Shown in pieces: positions 20,310 to 31,611 of a stretch of DNA of 64,000 bases. The notes beneath the pieces were generated by a model. It was not told where the DNA came from and did no database searches. It saw nothing but the letters and a program-made list of their open reading frames with translations. The stretch's first letter is position 1. Each line of letters begins with the position of its first letter. The DNA lies in assembly GCA_963576735.1 (NCBI GenBank), contig OY755191.1:12801608-12865607 (forward strand), in the 5' to 3' direction. Source of the DNA: Bedellia somnulentella. Lineage: Eukaryota > Arthropoda > Insecta > Lepidoptera > Bedelliidae. Both the position numbers and the translations under genes were made by a program.

Positions 20310-23300
20310 ATGTTAAAATTAATATCGCGTTATGAAGACCCAGAGTTTATATTTTTGGGACCTAATTTGTATTCAATACGCTTTATCGGATTAATACTAC
20401 CAAAACCTTTACTAAAACGATGCATCGCATTAGTTTTATTTGGGAGCATGTTCTGTTTTTTCGCTGCTCAATTATTCGACATTAGCCATTGCTATGACGA
20501 TTTAAACTTACTATCTCAAAACATGAGTATTTCCTTCATTAATTTCATTAATTTGGTAAAAATTTTTACGTTTCTCTCAGCTAAAAATCGCTGGATGCAA
20601 ATATATGACTATACTTCTCGTTGTGACCGCGATGTTTCCAACTCTAAAGAGAGTGAGGATAAAGCTATTTGGACTTCAAATATTCGGGTCAGTAGAATAT
20701 TGACGATCGCCATTTGGATATCGTATACCAGTTCGTTGGTGACCGCCACAGCACAAAATGTCTGGCTGTTTCATTCAAAAGAGTACCGAGATGCCGTCTT
20801 CTCCAAATCGGAGCCTTATAACTTAATTTACAGATCTTGGACACCATTTAGTCTATACTCATTTACAGGTAAATGGTTACTAATAAATTAAAGAAAATAA
20901 AATTTCGACACCAGCGGGGATTGAAGCCACGACCTCCGGGTATACGCCCCCGTCGCTCTGTCAATTGAGCTATAGTGTCAAGTAGCTACTAGTGCGAAAT
21001 TTTCTTTTCCTTTGTTTCTTTTACACTTATTCAAGGAGAGCCAGCGTTCCGTAAAAAAAAACTTTAATTTATTTATTAGTAATAATCCCCACATGAGGTT
21101 TTCATGAACAAAACATTCTTATTAGGTAAGTGGTTCCTATTCTATAGTGCAAATACCTCTGTTATATCGATAAGGACCCGCATGTAAAAAGACACATTCT
21201 GCGATCGAGAGGGTATGATTGAATTAAGGTCGGTACTGCCATAATAAAGTTACGACTACTTTTGTTATATTTTACTTGATGGCGCAAGATGATACTTGAA
21301 AGATGTAGTGAAATGTACCTAGTAACTTAGACTATTTAGGCGTATAAACCTAATAGCAACATTACATTCCACACTGGCTCTGCAAATATCTTTTAAAAAT
21401 TTACTATCATCCATCCGAAACTCACGCCATTTTTATGCCCTATTGGCTAGTTCTTAATATTTGTCAGGCTACATCACAAACTTCTTGCTCCAAATGACAG
21501 TGACGGTGTTCGGGCTGATCGTGATGATCGCGTTCGACGCCAACGCCACCACTCTGATGATTTTCTTTAAGACCCAGCTGAAGCTGCTAATAAACCACGC
21601 CCAAATGGTTTTCGATTATATATATCAGATAACAGATATACATACATATACCCACGCCATTATTTCTCCTTGGGTTAGGCAGAGACTATCGATCGCCACT
21701 TTAGACGATCCTGACATACCTCTCTAGCTTCTTTCATAAACCTTTTTAGGTACACTCTCTACTAACAATACCTTCTACATTGGCTCTAAAAATATCTTCT
21801 ACCAATTAACCATCATCCATCCTCTCTATGTGCCCAAACTTAGGACCCTTTTTTAGCCCGATTGCCTAGTTTCTAACATTTTTCAGGCTACATCACAAAC
21901 TTCTTACTCCAAATGACAGTGACGGTGTTCGGGCTGATCGTGATGATCGCATTCGACGCCAACGCCACCACTCTGATGATCTTCTTTAAGACCCAGCTGC
22001 AGCTGCTGAATAACCACGCCCAACGGGTGTTCGATGATGATAAGATCGGTCTTAATATTCTGGAGTGCCATAGAAAACATGTGGAACTTAAAAGGTAAAG
22101 TCCGCTCTAAAACATAGAAACATATACTCACGGCTATAAATCCCAAAAAGGGGTAGCCAGAGCTTCAGAGCTTGGAACTCCTCAGCCACAAGTTGGATAT
22201 TTATTTATTTTATTTTATTATCTTGTGGGGGCTTACAGCTAAATTTACAATACGAAATTATTACATACATACATACATACATATACTCACGGCTATATTT
22301 CTCTAGAGGGGGTAACCAGAGCTAAGGAATTATAAATTCCTCAGCCACTTTTGGAAGTTGAGTGGGGAAAAGATGGTAAAAATAAAGGTTTTTGGTGATG
22401 GGTCCCCAACCGCATCGCCCAAAAATCCAATAAAAAGCCCCAATACCCTTAGTCACCTCTTACGACACCCGTGTGTAGAAAGGGGTAGTGACATTTTAAG
22501 CCGGCACTACACGGTTCACTCTAAAAATATTGTATTCTAAGGTATTGTGCAAAACCTTAATCGTATTGATTGCAGTCAAGCCAATCTATTATTTTTACTA
22601 AATATGGCTATTTGTTCAATCAATTGTGCATCTTAAAACACTTCAATAGCGTCAGTATCTTAGCCATGTATTTCACTTGAAACGCATGAGTATACAGAGT
22701 AAAACAAAAACAGGGATAGCAAGGCAATAGCGGTTTTTAGGGAGATCATTCTCAACAATTTTGGTATGGGAATAGAAATGCTCCAATTTAAAAACTTCTT
22801 CAGAATGTTATGTTATGTAAACATAATATAAACGTTCACGCCGAATATCCCCGAAGGGGTTGGCAGAGGTACTAATACTTCTGAACATCACGTGACTTTG
22901 TCACCTGGTGTTTATAGTACCCACGTTTTGCATGGACAGTGTACTCACGTGATAGGGGGCAGGCCTATCGCCGTTTTATACGAATAAACTGTCACATGAC
23001 TAAGTACAACTCAGCCATGTGGGTTTCCTCACGATGTTTTCCCTCACCTTTAACAACCATGATAAATTAACCACACATGTGTCTTTAGAAAAGACAAGTT
23101 GGTGTAGGCCCGACCCGGGATTAGAACACTAGTCGTTTGCACGACAACCGGTGTTCTACCCATAGCTAAAGGATGATCTCTACCCTGAATATATTCCCAA
23201 TCATCATATTAACATTAATTTGCTGTTCACAGGATCATAGAGTTGTATAACAACCGGACGGCTCCAGTAATGTTCCTATACTGCACTCTTACATCGGTAT

Positions 23301-26300
23301 CTTTGTGTATGAACGCCTATCAGGTCACGGTCAGTTCACTTTCATTCACTTAAACTCTGAGTATGTACGAAATAATATAGACTAAAGAAATTATCATATA
23401 ATGAAATAAGAAAGAAAAGAAAGACAATTTATTTATTTGCTATTTAAGGCACAAAAATTTGCAATATACACACTACAAGTAAAAATACAAAAACAAAGAG
23501 AAAAAGCCACAGAAAACCAGTGTAAACACTAAACATTTTAAAAACACAAATGGAAAAATATATCATTCAACTAAAGAAAAAAAATAAACAGAAACACATC
23601 AATAAAAAAAATATTATAAAATAAAAAAAACATGAAATTATGAGATGTTGTGCCCTCCAACAGCAAAAAGGCACTGACTCAGCAAAAGTTGTGAGTTTTA
23701 CCTCACAACACTGATTTTCAGTCAGCGCCTAAACCAGCGACATCACAAGCGTCACACCAGCTGCAGTAGCGTGATATTATGGTAACATACCAATACTTAA
23801 ACACAAACAGAATTTAAAGATATAATTATATAGTACATAAAATATGCCGTGTAGTGTCGGCTTAGAATATCACTACCCCGTTTCTACCGATGGGTGTACG
23901 TAAGATTTTTGGGCGATGCGGTTGGAGACCCATCACCAACAACCTTTATTTTTACCATCTTTTCCCCACTCACATTTCCAAAAGTGGCTTAGGTATTTCT
24001 AATTCCTTAGCTCTGGCTAGCCCTTCTAGAGATTTACAGCCGTGAGTATATGTATGTATGTATGTATAAAATATATAAATGTTACTACAAAAAGAAAAAA
24101 TATATAAAAAACAATGATATAGTACATATAGCACACCCTTATAATAAACATTCATTCGTATACTTCAATATATTCATTTATATTCAGTTTAGTACTGGAA
24201 AAGGGATTGGACGGAAATAGAGGATCGCTCGCCGCTAAGCTTCACACGATATTAAATAACACTACCACTACCAAAATTCTCCAGTTACACTCATTCAATA
24301 TTAAATTTAGTGTGGATGATATCCTATATCACTCCTGAATAGTATAGCTTTATGACTTTGAAATAAATTTCACAGTGGGTGCAGTATTTCCGAAGATTAG
24401 GCCGTATAAACAAGACAAGTGCTGTGTAGTGTAGGCTTAGAATAGCACTACCCCATTTCTTCCGGTGGGTGTACGTAAGAGGCGACTAACGGTATTGGGG
24501 CTTTTAAGGGATTTTTGGGCGATGCGGTTGGAGACCCATCACCAACAACCTTTATTTCACCATCTTTACCCCACGCAACTTCCAAAGGTGGCTGAGGAAT
24601 GTCTCATTCCCTAGCTCTGGCTACCCCTTCAAGAGATTTATAGCCGTGAGTATATGTATGTATGTATGTAAACAAGATAAAACCCACAATCAACAGATTT
24701 TACTATTGATTGACGGCATCGGCCCATTTGTGCCCTCTGGTTCGAGGAACATGCGATTTTTTTAGGCATGGAGCCTGCGCTCGTTAATGTTTTAAGACTT
24801 ACATACATAAATATACTCACGGCTATGTATCCCTAACAGGGGTAGCCAGAGCTTCAGAAGCAGAAAATCTTCAGCCAGTGTATTAGGAATGTTATTTTTG
24901 ATGGGTCTCCAACCTCATCGCCCTTAAAAGCCCCAATACCCTAAGTCGCCTCTTACGTTCGGTATGCAAAGTTTTACAAAAGTGGTGCTGATTACGAAAC
25001 CATTTCGATATATTATGTTTTTAAACAATATTTTCTTAAAATTAAATCAAATAAACCTAAGATGACCGTTATTTTATCAAAAAACTGTAACAGTATTTGA
25101 CCTTCAGAGTTATTTCAAAGACATTTGTATTTGCAGCTTATTAATAAAATATCAAAAATCATACGTTTCTTTAGTATAATATCCTAATAATTTCATTTGA
25201 GATCACAAATTCGTGAAATGTTTTGCAATTAGCAACATTTTTATTAAACATTTCGCTTTATTTGCATGTCGCTACGTGATATTTTCGATTGATGACGTCA
25301 TTAAGTACAAAAGATAAACAATCTTTAAAAAATCCCAACTTTACAATTACTCATTTTAAATGAAAATTATTCGAATTAGTCTTTTATTTTCGTGTTTGCT
25401 ATCGAATTCATAATTTAAAAACTTTGCATACCGAATTGTCACTACATGTTTCAAGACGTCATCGTGTAATCTCACAGAAAATGCTGAGACAGCACAAATT
25501 CGCTGTTCGGTCGGCACGGGAAGTGCATGACAAATTTTTGTATGTTTTTTATTGATTCTCTTTTTTGTTTTTTTTTATTTTTTATTTTATAACTAATTTA
25601 TTTTAAATGTTGTTAAAATTAAGTTGTAAATTATATTTTGTATTATGTTTCTTGTTCTTCTTGTGCCTACAAATGGTGAATAAACGTTTTTCTTTCTTTC
25701 TTTCTTTCTTTCTTTAATCATTTAAAATCTTTTTAAACAGTTTCTTACAAGTTAAAATATATTAAATCAAACCAACCCTATTTCGACAGACATTCAACGA
25801 ATACGCGTCGCTAATGTATACGAGCGGGCTGATGCTGCAGCTGTTCGCAGTGTGCTGGTTCGCGAATGAGGTCTCAATAGAGGTAAGTTATTAGGCTTTG
25901 TTTTGCATGAAAACCTCATGAGGGGATTATTACTAATCAATAAGCAAATACAAATTTTCGACACCAGCGAACCCACGACATCCGGGCATTGTTACTCCAG
26001 CGGTGCTAGTACGATAAGTCATGAAACACGTCGGGGCGCACGAGAAAGACGGTTTTGTCGATGATTTTGACCCGTAGTCGCTAGCAAAGCATGTAAAATA
26101 AGCGTAGGTACGTTCAAGAACGTGTGACGTCACTGACCGAACGGTTTCGTGTTTTCTCGACGTGGGTAACGACAAGCCTCTTCTTTTGCTAACACAGTGT
26201 CACAATAAGGACGGGATATCTCTTCTTTTGACGTTTGGTTGAAGGGAATTGTCGACGACTATTGTCTTGGTTGGGTTGAGGTAACGACAAGGAATATTAT

Positions 26301-28493
26301 CGAAATATTTTATTCAAGTTATCATTATTTTGCTTTCGTTTGGTGTGTTATTTACTTGAGACCATAGCTCAGTTGGCAGAGCGACGACGTGGGCGGGGCG
26401 TATAGGTACCCGGATGTCGTGGATTCGATTTCCGCTGGTGTCGAATTTTTATTTTCTTCATTGATTAGAGGTAAGTTATATTTCGAGAAAGATGTCATTT
26501 TATTCCATAGACGACAGCCGAGGTCGATTGGATAGGCGACTAGCTTCTCGGTCCGGAGGTTGCGGGTTCGATACCAGCTGAGAGCAACATTTATGTGATG
26601 AGCATAAATTATTGATTCGTATTCTTGGGTGTTATTTATATGTGTAATATATAATATTAAATACATCGTTCAGTTAAGTATCCCATAATACAAGTCTCAC
26701 TTAGTTTGGGGCTAACTTGATATGTGTATAATATGTAGAGTTGCCACAAATAATGATTTTGCCGAATACCGAATATTCGGCAGCACTGTCGGCCAAAGCG
26801 CCGAATATCCGGCCACCGAATATTCGGCGTAACACGGCGTACAGGTGGGCAATTCTCGCAAGTTCGATATCATTACTATCATAGAAATTATAACAAGTGT
26901 TCAATGTCGTGTGCAAAATATCACAAAGTGAAATATATTTCTATTGATCGATTGAAACTGTATTCTCGCACACCATAGTAATTTTTCCTTAGACATTAAA
27001 AATTGAAGACCGAAATCAATGATCCAAGAGAATGAATTGAATGAAAGGTCAGTTTAACTGTCATCTTAGTATGAAAAGGTCTTCATATCTGTCAATATTT
27101 ACGTACATACATACATACATACATATACTCACGGCTGCAATTCCCTAGAAGGGGTAGCCAGAGCTAAGGAATTAGAAATTCCTCAGCCACTTTTGGAAAG
27201 TTGAGTGGGGAAAAGATGGTATAATAAAGATTGTTGGTGTTCCAATGTTCCCTTAAAAGCCCTAATACCGTTAGTCGCCTCTTACGTACTGGGTGTACGT
27301 ATTAATAACACGGTATTAATAACACTAACCCATTTCTACCCGTGGGTGATCGTAAGAGGCGACTAAGGGTATAGGGGCTTCTTAAGTGATTTTTGGGCGA
27401 TGTAGTTGCAGACCCGATACCAAAAACATTTATTTATTATTACTACCTTTTCCCCAATCAACTTCCAAAAGTGGCTGAGGAATTTCTAATTCCAAAGCTC
27501 TGGCTACCCCGTTAAGGGATTTATAGCCGTGAGTGTATGTATGTATGTATGTAACAATCATATAAAAAACCCAACACCCTTAGTCGACTCTTACGATGCA
27601 AAAATGCATTAGTGCAATTCTCAACCGAAGTAATATACGTAAAAGATGAAGATAAAATTCATTTATTTCAAAATAAAAAAATAGTTCTCTGTTTTTTGAA
27701 CGTCACAAACTTACGTATAAATTAAATCTAAATCTACTATATAATCTACATATTTATAATAAAACCTGATTTTATTGGCGTTTCTTCTCTACCAAATCAA
27801 TTTGCTCCTATCAAATTACAGTTCTGACCTTTTTCAAAACCTGACCTGAGATTAATCCCAAATTTTAACTATGTTTTTTAACATCCACATTTAAGAGTGA
27901 GAAAGCAGCATCTGCCTTATACATGAGCAACTGGTACAAGAAGAGGGTGTTAAAGGGCAGCACCATCATACTGATGAGCCAACTGCAACAGCCCGTTCTC
28001 ATCGACGCTGGTCCGTTCTTTCCTCTCAACGTCAACACCTTCGTTAGTGTAAGTGGATTTATATGATTTTATATCTTCCAAAGATATGAATATACATAGA
28101 TATACTGAAGGAAAAGAAAATTTGACATTGATGTGTCGTTCGCTGCACGTGCTGCTCGTATTTTGCAAGATCTATGCGACAGTCAGGACTCAGGACAAAG
28201 CCAAAACCCACACTTAGGGAAATACTGGTCAACAGAGCTTCAAAAAAATGTTGGGTGGGAAAAAAATATGAATAATATAAGTTTTTGGTAAATGGGTCTC
28301 CAGCAGCATCTATCCGCTATCATTTAAAAATCCTCAAAGCCCTCAGTCACCTCGAACGTAAACTGCGGGTATGAATGGGTAAGTGCTGTTCTTTGCCAAC
28401 ATTCCACGGCAAATACAATACAAATAATTGATTTTTTACTTGTTCCAGGTAGTGAAAGGCGCATACAGTTACTACACGCTGATAAGATCCTAA
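20310..28493 (+). CDS. Odorant receptor (insect 7-TM, OR family)
   Basis: Six exons with matching phases: 20310-20868, 21887-22094, 23233-23323, 25790-25882, 27896-28048, 28449-28493. They give 382 aa, normal for lepidopteran ORs. Exon 1 encodes the cytosolic N-terminus and the first membrane helices (FIGLILPKPLLKRCIALVLF). Exon 2 has GYITNFLLQMTVTVFGLIVM and IGLNILECHRKHVELKR. Exon 4 has LMLQLFAVCWFANEVSIE, close to the conserved CWFGNE-type motif before TM6. Exons 5-6 have LYMSNWYKKR and end NTFVSVVKGAYSYYTLIRS, the typical OR C-terminus. Such receptors pair with Orco as ligand-gated cation channels in olfactory neuron dendrites. The ligand cannot be told from sequence. Exon 2 has a truncated tandem copy upstream; 21887-22094 is chosen because it alone keeps a donor. 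Confidence 0.93.
20878..21117 (-). repeat. S3 tRNA-like repeat with inverted flank
   Basis: Reverse tRNA-like head at 20905-20980 (B box GGCTTCAATCCCC in minus sense), then the TTTATTTATTAGTAATAATCC module and TGAGGTTTTCATGAAC at 21064-21115. Same head/flank layout as 3262-3500, reverse-complemented. It starts about 9 bp after the OR exon 1 donor. Confidence 0.75.
21340..21467 (-). repeat. Copy of L1 fragment upstream of OR exon 2 duplicate
   Basis: ACACTGGCTCTGCAAATATC and ATCATCCATCC match 21770-21830. It forms part of the duplicated block. Confidence 0.6.
21468..21621 (+). pseudogene. Truncated duplicate of OR exon 2
   Basis: Nearly identical to the first about 150 nt of OR exon 2 (21887-22094), including acceptor and frame (GYITNFLLQMTVTVFGLIVM). 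It diverges after the HAQMVFD codons and has no donor. The few differences from the real exon point to a recent duplication. Confidence 0.9.
21640..21835 (-). repeat. L1 LINE 3' fragment
   Basis: Starts CATATACCCACGCCATTATT, then GGCAGAGACTATCGATCGCC. Reverse orientation, inside OR intron 1. Confidence 0.7.
22118..22200 (-). repeat. S1 3' fragment
   Basis: CATATACTCACGGCTATAAA to TCCTCAGCCACAAGTTG, right after the OR exon 2 donor. Confidence 0.7.
22262..22515 (-). repeat. S1 SINE-like repeat
   Basis: Full reverse S1 with a long (CATA)n tail, from CATACATATACTCACGG to AAGCCGGCACTACACGG. Confidence 0.87.
22810..23165 (-). repeat. S2 tRNA-derived SINE
   Basis: Full reverse copy: AACGTTCACGCCGAATATCC tail side to the head at GGTGTTCTACCCATAGCT. 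In OR intron 2. Confidence 0.87.
23405..23790 (-). repeat. L5 retroelement 3' end, diverged
   Basis: GAAA-rich tail, then GCACAAAAATTTGC..., with GCACTGACTCAGCAAAAG and AACACTGATTTTCAG as in the other L5 copies. Confidence 0.6.
23849..24066 (+). repeat. S1 repeat with internal deletion
   Basis: GTGTAGTGTCGGCTTAGAAT to CCGTGAGTATATG(TATG)n. About 30 bp around AGGCGACTAACGG are missing. Confidence 0.83.
24424..24669 (+). repeat. S1 SINE-like repeat, representative full copy
   Basis: Complete 245-bp unit. GGCTTAGAATAG near the start resembles a Pol III A box, and GCGGTTGGAGACCC about 90 bp later resembles a B box. The end is GCCGTGAGTATATG(TATG)n. Confidence 0.88.
24799..24957 (-). repeat. S1 fragment truncated by a MITE
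   Basis: Reverse S1 running to TCGCCTCTTACG, where the MITE at 24958 begins. Confidence 0.75.
24958..25435. mobile_element. MITE with TTCGGTATGCAAAGTTTT ends, intact copy
   Basis: Inverted ends TTCGGTATGCAAAGTTTT (24958) and AAACTTTGCATACCGAA (to 25435). The 478-bp interior has no frame. The second copy is at 12543. Confidence 0.85.
25443..25715 (+). repeat. L5 retroelement 3' end with (TTTC)n
   Basis: Ends GTGCCTACAAATGGTGAATAAACG then (TTTC)n. AATAAA and a simple tail mark a retroposed 3' end. In OR intron 3, just before exon 4. Confidence 0.75.
25905..26005 (-). repeat. S3 fragment
   Basis: TGAAAACCTCATGAGGGGATTATTACTAAT, then TTTTCGACACCAGCGAACCC: reverse head plus its downstream module. 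Confidence 0.7.
26355..26462 (+). repeat. S3 tRNA-like head
   Basis: CATAGCTCAGTTGGCAGAGC (A box) and GTGGATTCGATTTCC (B box), followed by GTCGAATTTTTATTTTC. An insertion in the loop region makes a tRNA fold unlikely. Confidence 0.75.
26512..26735 (+). repeat. S4 tRNA-derived SINE
   Basis: Head with GGTCGATTGGATAGGCGAC and GGTTGCGGGTTCGATACC, body with GAGCATAAATTATTGATTCG, ending GGGGCTAACTTGATATGTG. A second copy lies at 55035. Confidence 0.75.
26843..27098 (-). mobile_element. End fragment of the CTGGAGGGCAATTCTC MITE
   Basis: Reverse of 51370-51628: GGGCAATTCTCGCAAGTTCG at its left edge, then the shared ATAGAAATTATA and TTGATTTCGGTCTTC-type interior. Confidence 0.75.
27104..27286 (-). 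repeat. S1 repeat
   Basis: Reverse copy, (CATA)n tail to GTCGCCTCTTACGTA. The outer third is missing. Confidence 0.8.
27310..27552 (+). repeat. S1 repeat
   Basis: Forward copy abutting the previous one head to head, giving an inverted S1 pair in OR intron 4. Confidence 0.78.
27640..27740 (-). repeat. Retroelement 3' fragment
   Basis: Matches 12850-12940 (TTTTTTGAACGTCACAAACTT). Confidence 0.5.
28195..28415 (-). repeat. Degenerate S1 repeat
   Basis: GGGTCTCCAGCAGCATCTATCC, then TCAGTCACCTCGAACGTAAAC, up to CCAACATTCCACGGC. In OR intron 5. Confidence 0.55.
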
Positions 28494-29183
28494 ATAGTAA
28501 ATGGTTTTCGATGTACTCAGCACTTTTAAGTAAATATTTAAAAATATAATTTTGGTTTCAAAAATTTACAGCCCACCAATGTTATCAACATATACTCATG
28601 TATAAAGAATTACATAACATATAGAATCCTAAGGGGGAAGAAAGAATCCTGGGGACCAAAGTAGGCTGATTAAGGCATTGCTCCTTTGTAAAGCTAATCT
28701 AATAAAAATACATACTGTAGTCAAAATATTTAACAGTCCTTGGTTCCCACATATCTACCCAACCGGCGCGCTATGTAAAACAAAATATTATTTATTTATG
28801 AGGTTCTCAATCATATTGCTATAATTAGCGCTTAAGTTAGCACTAATATTTTAATGAAAATGAGATCAATCTATAGGTACGAGTATATATAAAAGTCAAT
28901 GCCTCTTTTCGTTGTAATGTTATAACTCAACAATGCCTTTACTAATTTGGCTAATTTTGGTCTTAAATTATTCGTGGAAGTCCAGAGAAGGTTTGTAGGT
29001 AGAGAAAATTGTAAGAAAATTTGTGAGGATAATATTAAAAACATCTCTTCGCATGACGGAGACCCTAAGCGGGTTGACTAAATACTCTGAAAAAGGAAAA
29101 AATATGGAAATGAAACAGTAAACATGTAGACATATATAATCGGATTTTTATATGTTTAGAAGTCAAAAGTAGTAGTAGTAGAC
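28494..29183. other. OR 3' flank, nothing recognised
   Basis: AT-rich sequence with no repeat match or coding frame that I trust. GCATGACGGAGACCCTAAGC at about 29049 resembles 31265, suggesting an old Helitron-like trace. Confidence 0.4.
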
Positions 29184-29421
29184 TGTATAGCGCCAGCTTA
29201 GAATAGCGCTACACCATTTCTACCGATGGGTGTACGTAAGAGGCTACTAACGGTATTGGGGCTTTTAAGGGAACATTGGGCGATGCGGTTGGAGACCCAA
29301 CACCAACAACTCCTTTTTCTCTTCTTTTCCCCACTCAACTTTCCAAAAGTGGCTGAGGAATTTATAATCTTCTTAGGTCTTCTTCCCCTTCTAGGGAATT
29401 ATAGCCGTGAGTATATGTATA
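29184..29421 (+). repeat. S1 repeat, target of the TIR element
   Basis: Near-complete S1 whose tail is cut after GTGAGTATATGTATA by the inverted-repeat element starting at 29422. Confidence 0.83.
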
Positions 29422-29640
29422 TGTCGCAGGAAAATCGTCAAACTCGTTAACTTATAAGTTTCCCAGGAAAGTTGTTATTTGACGGAAATCCGTCAAACAG
29501 CATGCGAATTTACATCTTACCTGATAGGTTTTAGGAAACTTGTAAAATAACGAACTCATCTCAGGAAAATTGTAAGTGGGGATCATTTTTGACAAGTTTC
29601 CTAGTTTTAAATTTATAATTTCGGAAATTTGTAAGCCTCC
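29422..29640 (+). repeat. Left TIR with iterated motif
   Basis: Contains about seven copies, in both orientations, of an AGGAAACTTGTAA-like word (for example near 29428, 29458, 29468, 29530, 29564, 29600, 29625). Confidence 0.85.
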
Positions 29641-30069
29641 TAATGGCTGCTAGTGAAATTGTTAATAGAACTTATGATGATTGGTTTAGATGTGAGTTGA
29701 GTAAAGAAAAAAGCATGAATTTAAAGTAATGACAATGTTTTGATATTTTCAAATATAAATGAGGAACTGGAATAAGAAGGGTTTCCTGGCCGTTATTCTT
29801 ACGTAATAATAAACGAAAACTACAAATAATTTATAACGATGACGGATTTTTACACTAGTTTCCATTCGTTAATCAACCAAACTTCTGACTTGCTTTTCAT
29901 ACACTCACATTACAGTAGCGAATTACTACTAAAATCAGAAGGTGGCGCTGGGTATGCGGCCACTTCACCTTACAATCACTTAAAAAGCCTTTGGTTTCCT
30001 CTTAGGACAACCGCGGGATAAAATATTATGAATGCAGTAAATTTGTTAGAATTTAAAATCTTACAAGCA

Positions 30070-30290
30070 TCGGTTAAGAATAGCACTAATATATTTCTGG
30101 CGGTAACCTATAACAATGGATGTCATTGGAGGCGATGCGGTTGGAGACCTATCGCCAATAATGTTTACATTACAATACAATCTTTTCCCCTTTAACTTCC
30201 AAAACTAGCTAAGAAATTTCTGATTCCGACGGTCAGGTTACCCACCCTATCTAGGGATTTATTGCCACAAGTATAGGTATGTATGTATCG
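30070..30290 (+). repeat. Degenerate S1 repeat
   Basis: CATCGGTTAAGAATAGCACT to TATTGCCACAAGTATAGGTATG, inside the long-TIR element. Confidence 0.6.
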
Positions 30291-30341
30291 GTATTAAAAC
30301 GCTCTTTAAAAAAAAGATCTAGAAGGTATTCATCTATACTA

Positions 30342-30974
30342 TCTATACTTAATATTATAAAGCTGAAGAGTTTGTTTGTTTGAACTCTAGGATCTCAGGA
30401 ACTACCCAATCAAATTGAAAAATTCTTTTTGTTTTGGATAGTCCATTTATTGAGGAAGGTTTTAGGCTAAATATTATTACGCTGCAACCAACAAGAGCAA
30501 ACTATTAGCGAATAATGTTGCAAAAACGGGGATAATTATTCACATTAAGGCTTCCGTTGTGTGCGCTGCATAAACGGTTTAAGTTACCCAAAAAAATGTA
30601 TTATATAATTATTTCTCTATAAATGATCAAAAAAATGACCGCGACAGTATATGTCTAACTTTTAAGTTTCACTTACTATAACCATTTTTATGGTAAATAA
30701 ATTTGGTCGAATTTAATGCGTAATTGCCATAATGTTTTATCAACATAATATTAATCTTTATCCAAATAAATATGTTGTTGATTGAGAGTATTTAATTGAG
30801 AACAAAATTGTCCTTGACATCACTTCATTTAAATAAACATCTTAGAAGATAATACAATTTTTAAATTACTCCGTAACAAAATTTACACGCGTGCATGAAG
30901 CGCAAGACAAGACGCTGCGCTGCGCTGGCCGGCGAGCGAGGTCACCTGCGCGAAAAGTTTATGTTTAAGCCTTA
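30342..30974 (+). mobile_element. Helitron 5' fragment
   Basis: Begins TCTATACTTAATATTATAAAG, then GCTGAAGAGTTTGTTTGTTTG, a 5' sequence typical of lepidopteran Helitrons. The shared core GACCGCGACAGTATATGTCTA lies at about 30635. No 3' CTAG terminus was found. Confidence 0.65.
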
Positions 30975-31316
30975 TCCTATTAATATTATAAATGTGAAAG
31001 TTTAGATGTTTGTGTGTTTGTAGCTAAATGAAGACTAATTCACAGAACGTATTTAAAATAAAATTTACAGGAAGCCAGATAATGATCCCAATTAACACAA
31101 TAGGACACTTTTTATCCCAGAAAAATTAAGAGATCAATAAATTTTCTTAAAAAATGGTTAAACAGTAAGAATCAATGCTCAGCCGAAACTACTATACTTA
31201 TAAACTTAAAATTTATAAAGTGAAAAAATTGTGAGGACACTATGAAATACACCTTTTTTCTCATCGCATGACAGAGACCCTCAACAGGTTAGTTCAATAT
31301 TTCAGTTTGACGACGT

Positions 31317-31436
31317 TATACGGAGGTGTGTCGTGGAGACGAATGAAACACTTGAGTGATCGTATAGAACTGTTTATTTATTGTTATGGTTACACAGAAT
31401 ACATTATATAGATACATGTTGTATACTACCACTACA
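31317..31436 (-). repeat. 3' LTR
   Basis: 120 bp, starting TGTAGTGGTAGTATAC in element sense. Identical to the 5' LTR. Confidence 0.92.
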
Positions 31437-31447
31437 CCTTCCCCCTT
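31437..31447 (-). promoter_or_regulatory. Polypurine tract
   Basis: AAGGGGGAAGG in element sense directly precedes the 3' LTR; it would prime plus-strand DNA synthesis. Confidence 0.85.
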
Positions 31448-31611
31448 AAAAAAATTAAAAATAAACTTATATTGAAAGGATTACATTGATTACACACTAA
31501 AAAAATGAGAAAAAAAAAGTTTGGTTACATATTAGTTACATCAGTAACTATTACACATTAATACACTTGTTGAAAAAAAATAATATTAAGAAATTATACA
31601 TTGTTATAATA

